The translations under genes were made by a program, and so were the position numbers. Positions 63,601 to 64,000 of a DNA stretch of 64,000 nucleotides are shown here, one piece after another (positions within the stretch are counted from its first letter, which is position 1; each line of letters opens with the position of its first letter). The stretch is from contig JAHQIY010000005.1 in assembly GCA_019054805.1 (NCBI GenBank), positions 5,997,501-6,061,500 of the forward strand, written 5' to 3'. The notes under the pieces are model-generated. The model was not told the DNA's origin. It worked only from the letters and a program-made list of their open reading frames with translations, and searched no databases. Origin of the DNA: Brachionus manjavacas (taxonomy: Eukaryota; Rotifera; Eurotatoria; Ploima; Brachionidae).

Positions 63601-64000
63601 GCACGGACACAATATCAGTGTCCAAGTATGTGATGGTATACGAGTCTGTTCGCGACCTAATGGTCACAAGTCTGACCGGCGGTCTCATCTGCTTCAAAGA
63701 CAAAGACTGTACTCTAATTCCAACTGTGTCGTCCGGCAAGGACCTCACTTACAACTGGACTATAGACACAAATGTTTACAGCACCACTCAACTTCAATTT
63801 GTTCACCAATTCACCACTGTCGGAACAGTGGCCATCAGTTTGCTGGCTTATAACTTATTCTCAAATGAGAGCATTACCGTAGTGATCACAGTCACTGATC
63901 GCCTTGAGGGGCTTTACTTCAAGGCCGGCACTGGACCCCAAAGCGCTTCGGCAGTAGGCCAACAAGCCGGCTTTCTTTTCATTCTTCAATCTGGAGCCAA
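57647..64000 (+). CDS. Polycystin-1-like membrane protein, 5' part (WSC then PKD-like repeats); continues past window
   Basis: Exons 57647-58027, 58081-58323, 58368-58551, 58604-58785, 63120 to beyond 64000; phases agree. Introns are 53, 44, 52 and 4,334 bp. Residues 1-24 form a signal peptide (FLTIGLIGSLLIALTNSLS). Residues 30-120 are a WSC domain: GFMGCFVND, LTPQLCVEACS, NFCFCKSA, CPGDPTLACGSQNNLMIY. Then come PKD-like Ig folds, for example CDIMYVSGGKVQGTVNFGDG, VSVTLTNRLNSTDTISVS, and FVHQFTTVGTVAISLLAYNL. WSC plus PKD is the N-terminal order of polycystin-1, a large receptor with a GPS/REJ and TM part expected downstream. The large exon is GC-richer than its flanks. Orthology to PKD1 rather than another WSC/PKD protein is inferred. 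Confidence 0.8.
58786..59692. other. Polycystin-like gene, intron 4, proximal part
   Basis: AT-rich intron sequence with no supported feature. Confidence 0.45.
59701..60005. mobile_element. 305-bp MITE, 18-bp perfect TIR, 8-bp TSD
   Basis: Starts GGGTCATGTCCAATTTGT and ends with its exact reverse complement. The flanks are aatgttta (59693-59700) and aatgtttt (60006-60013), 7 of 8 matching. The duplication length suggests hAT, although the terminal bases are not the usual CAGGG. Non-coding. Confidence 0.85.
60014..60627. other. Intron 4, between MITE and Penelope fragment
   Basis: No supported feature. Confidence 0.4.
60628..61275 (-). mobile_element. Penelope-like 3' fragment: GIY-YIG domain plus hammerhead-like end
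   Basis: From 61263 downward: CNKQECNICQF (cysteine cluster), then DATGIVYKIKCRKCTQFYTG and RSARKIILEHFYSIKKF. After frame changes come HLNLHGHTDQDFSFTIFKSN and IDNDS. The YIG is YTG here. At 60676-60628 the 3' end reads cctataaaaggcttatcggt then cgaaacgcg, a degenerate version of the core / helix II / gaaa motif. A different subfamily from the 17.5-20.4 kb copy, judged by sequence. Confidence 0.75.
61322..62410 (-). pseudogene. 5'-truncated LINE (CR1/L2-like), (ATT)n tail
   Basis: It begins inside RT (AFDKVNHAQLIYKLSRIGFK) and continues LSGVAQGSVLGPILFVIFIN, LFADDSKLLRAIRNS (catalytic DD intact), EKCKIMYIGNGKGKNK, ENDLGIVISNDLKMCEHSKK, RPHLEYASAACSPYRQKDIK and RRSTKLVYELRHLPYLERLQ. At about 61560-61605 a ctcttt-type microsatellite changes the frame. 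Beyond it the C-terminus continues as FFFSNRIVPIWNNLPIETTN, then NLFKNNYDKFKKHNK and a stop. The tail is (att)n at 61338-61322. Otherwise open, so a young insertion. Confidence 0.88.
62411..63119. other. Intron 4, distal part
   Basis: AT-rich up to the acceptor aaattaaag at 63119. A stretch at 62590-62700 of higher complexity (tcggtgctaggagtctaaag) has a partial relative near 54280 (cgatgctagggatctacaga), so it may be repeat-derived. Confidence 0.4.

Noticed and set aside
63121-63748. Alternative frames in the last polycystin exon
   Set aside because: Only the phase-matched frame gives PKD-like sequence and joins the previous exon.
1-64000. CRISPR arrays, bacterial operons, riboswitches, rRNA genes
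   Set aside because: Nothing of the kind was seen; introns, LINEs and animal genes show this is eukaryotic nuclear DNA.

Overview
The window is animal nuclear DNA. It is very AT-rich, its genes are split by introns of about 44-70 bp, and retrotransposons and short inverted-repeat transposons are dense. Small introns, extreme AT content, GIY-YIG Penelope-like elements, trinucleotide-tailed LINEs and Tigger, hAT, Tc1 and MULE remnants together look most like a monogonont rotifer (Brachionus-like). The organism is an inference; the gene structures are read from the sequence.

Five host genes can be modelled with confidence or near it, plus one candidate. (1) An HDHD5/CECR5-like HAD-family protein on the minus strand, 6 exons, 12801 to 11206; reading phases match at every junction. 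(2) A short secreted protein with a bacterial-type 3D (Asp-Asp-Asp) double-psi barrel, minus, 23116 to 22643. (3) Wntless (Wls), the Wnt-secretion carrier, minus, 11 exons, 30481 to 23279, total 1,698 coding bases. (4) Nucleoporin Nup62, plus, 30823 to 32734, 3 exons, head-to-head with Wls across about 340 bp. (5) A two-pair C2H2 zinc-finger factor with a CtBP-type motif, plus, 50656 to 52248, in an unusually GC-rich single exon. (6) The 5' part of a polycystin-1-like receptor (WSC then PKD-like domains), plus, from 57647 past the window end.

Layout: 1-11000 is tandem repeats and a transposon graveyard (60-bp satellite, SINE-like element, Tigger deletion derivative, several LINE pieces, a foldback, a MULE 3' end, two hAT-type MITEs). 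HDHD5 lies at 11.2-12.8 kb. From 15 to 22 kb there are Ty3/Gypsy, hAT and LINE remnants around an almost complete Penelope-like element that ends in a hammerhead-ribozyme-like fold. Wls spans 23.3-30.5 kb. Its 3.9-kb intron 7 holds a 1.7-kb element with inverted terminal repeats of about 230 bp that carries a piece of the neighbouring nup62 gene, and its intron 3 holds about 386 bp of perfect AATTT repeat ending ten bases from the splice acceptor. From 33 to 44.4 kb are LINE, Tc1 and SAP-transposon remnants and a SINE. From 44.4 to 50.6 kb is mostly unexplained non-coding DNA upstream of the zinc-finger gene. The 4.3-kb intron 4 of the polycystin-like gene holds a MITE with an 8-bp target duplication, a Penelope fragment and a LINE fragment.

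The most notable observations are the Pack-type capture of nup62 coding sequence by an inverted-repeat element inside the adjacent gene, the Penelope element with overlapping ORFs (TAATG) and a terminal hammerhead-like structure (two further degenerate copies elsewhere), the 3D-domain gene as a candidate horizontal transfer packed close behind Wls, and three small elements with recognisable target-site duplications. All alignments and identities were done by eye; no database search was run.
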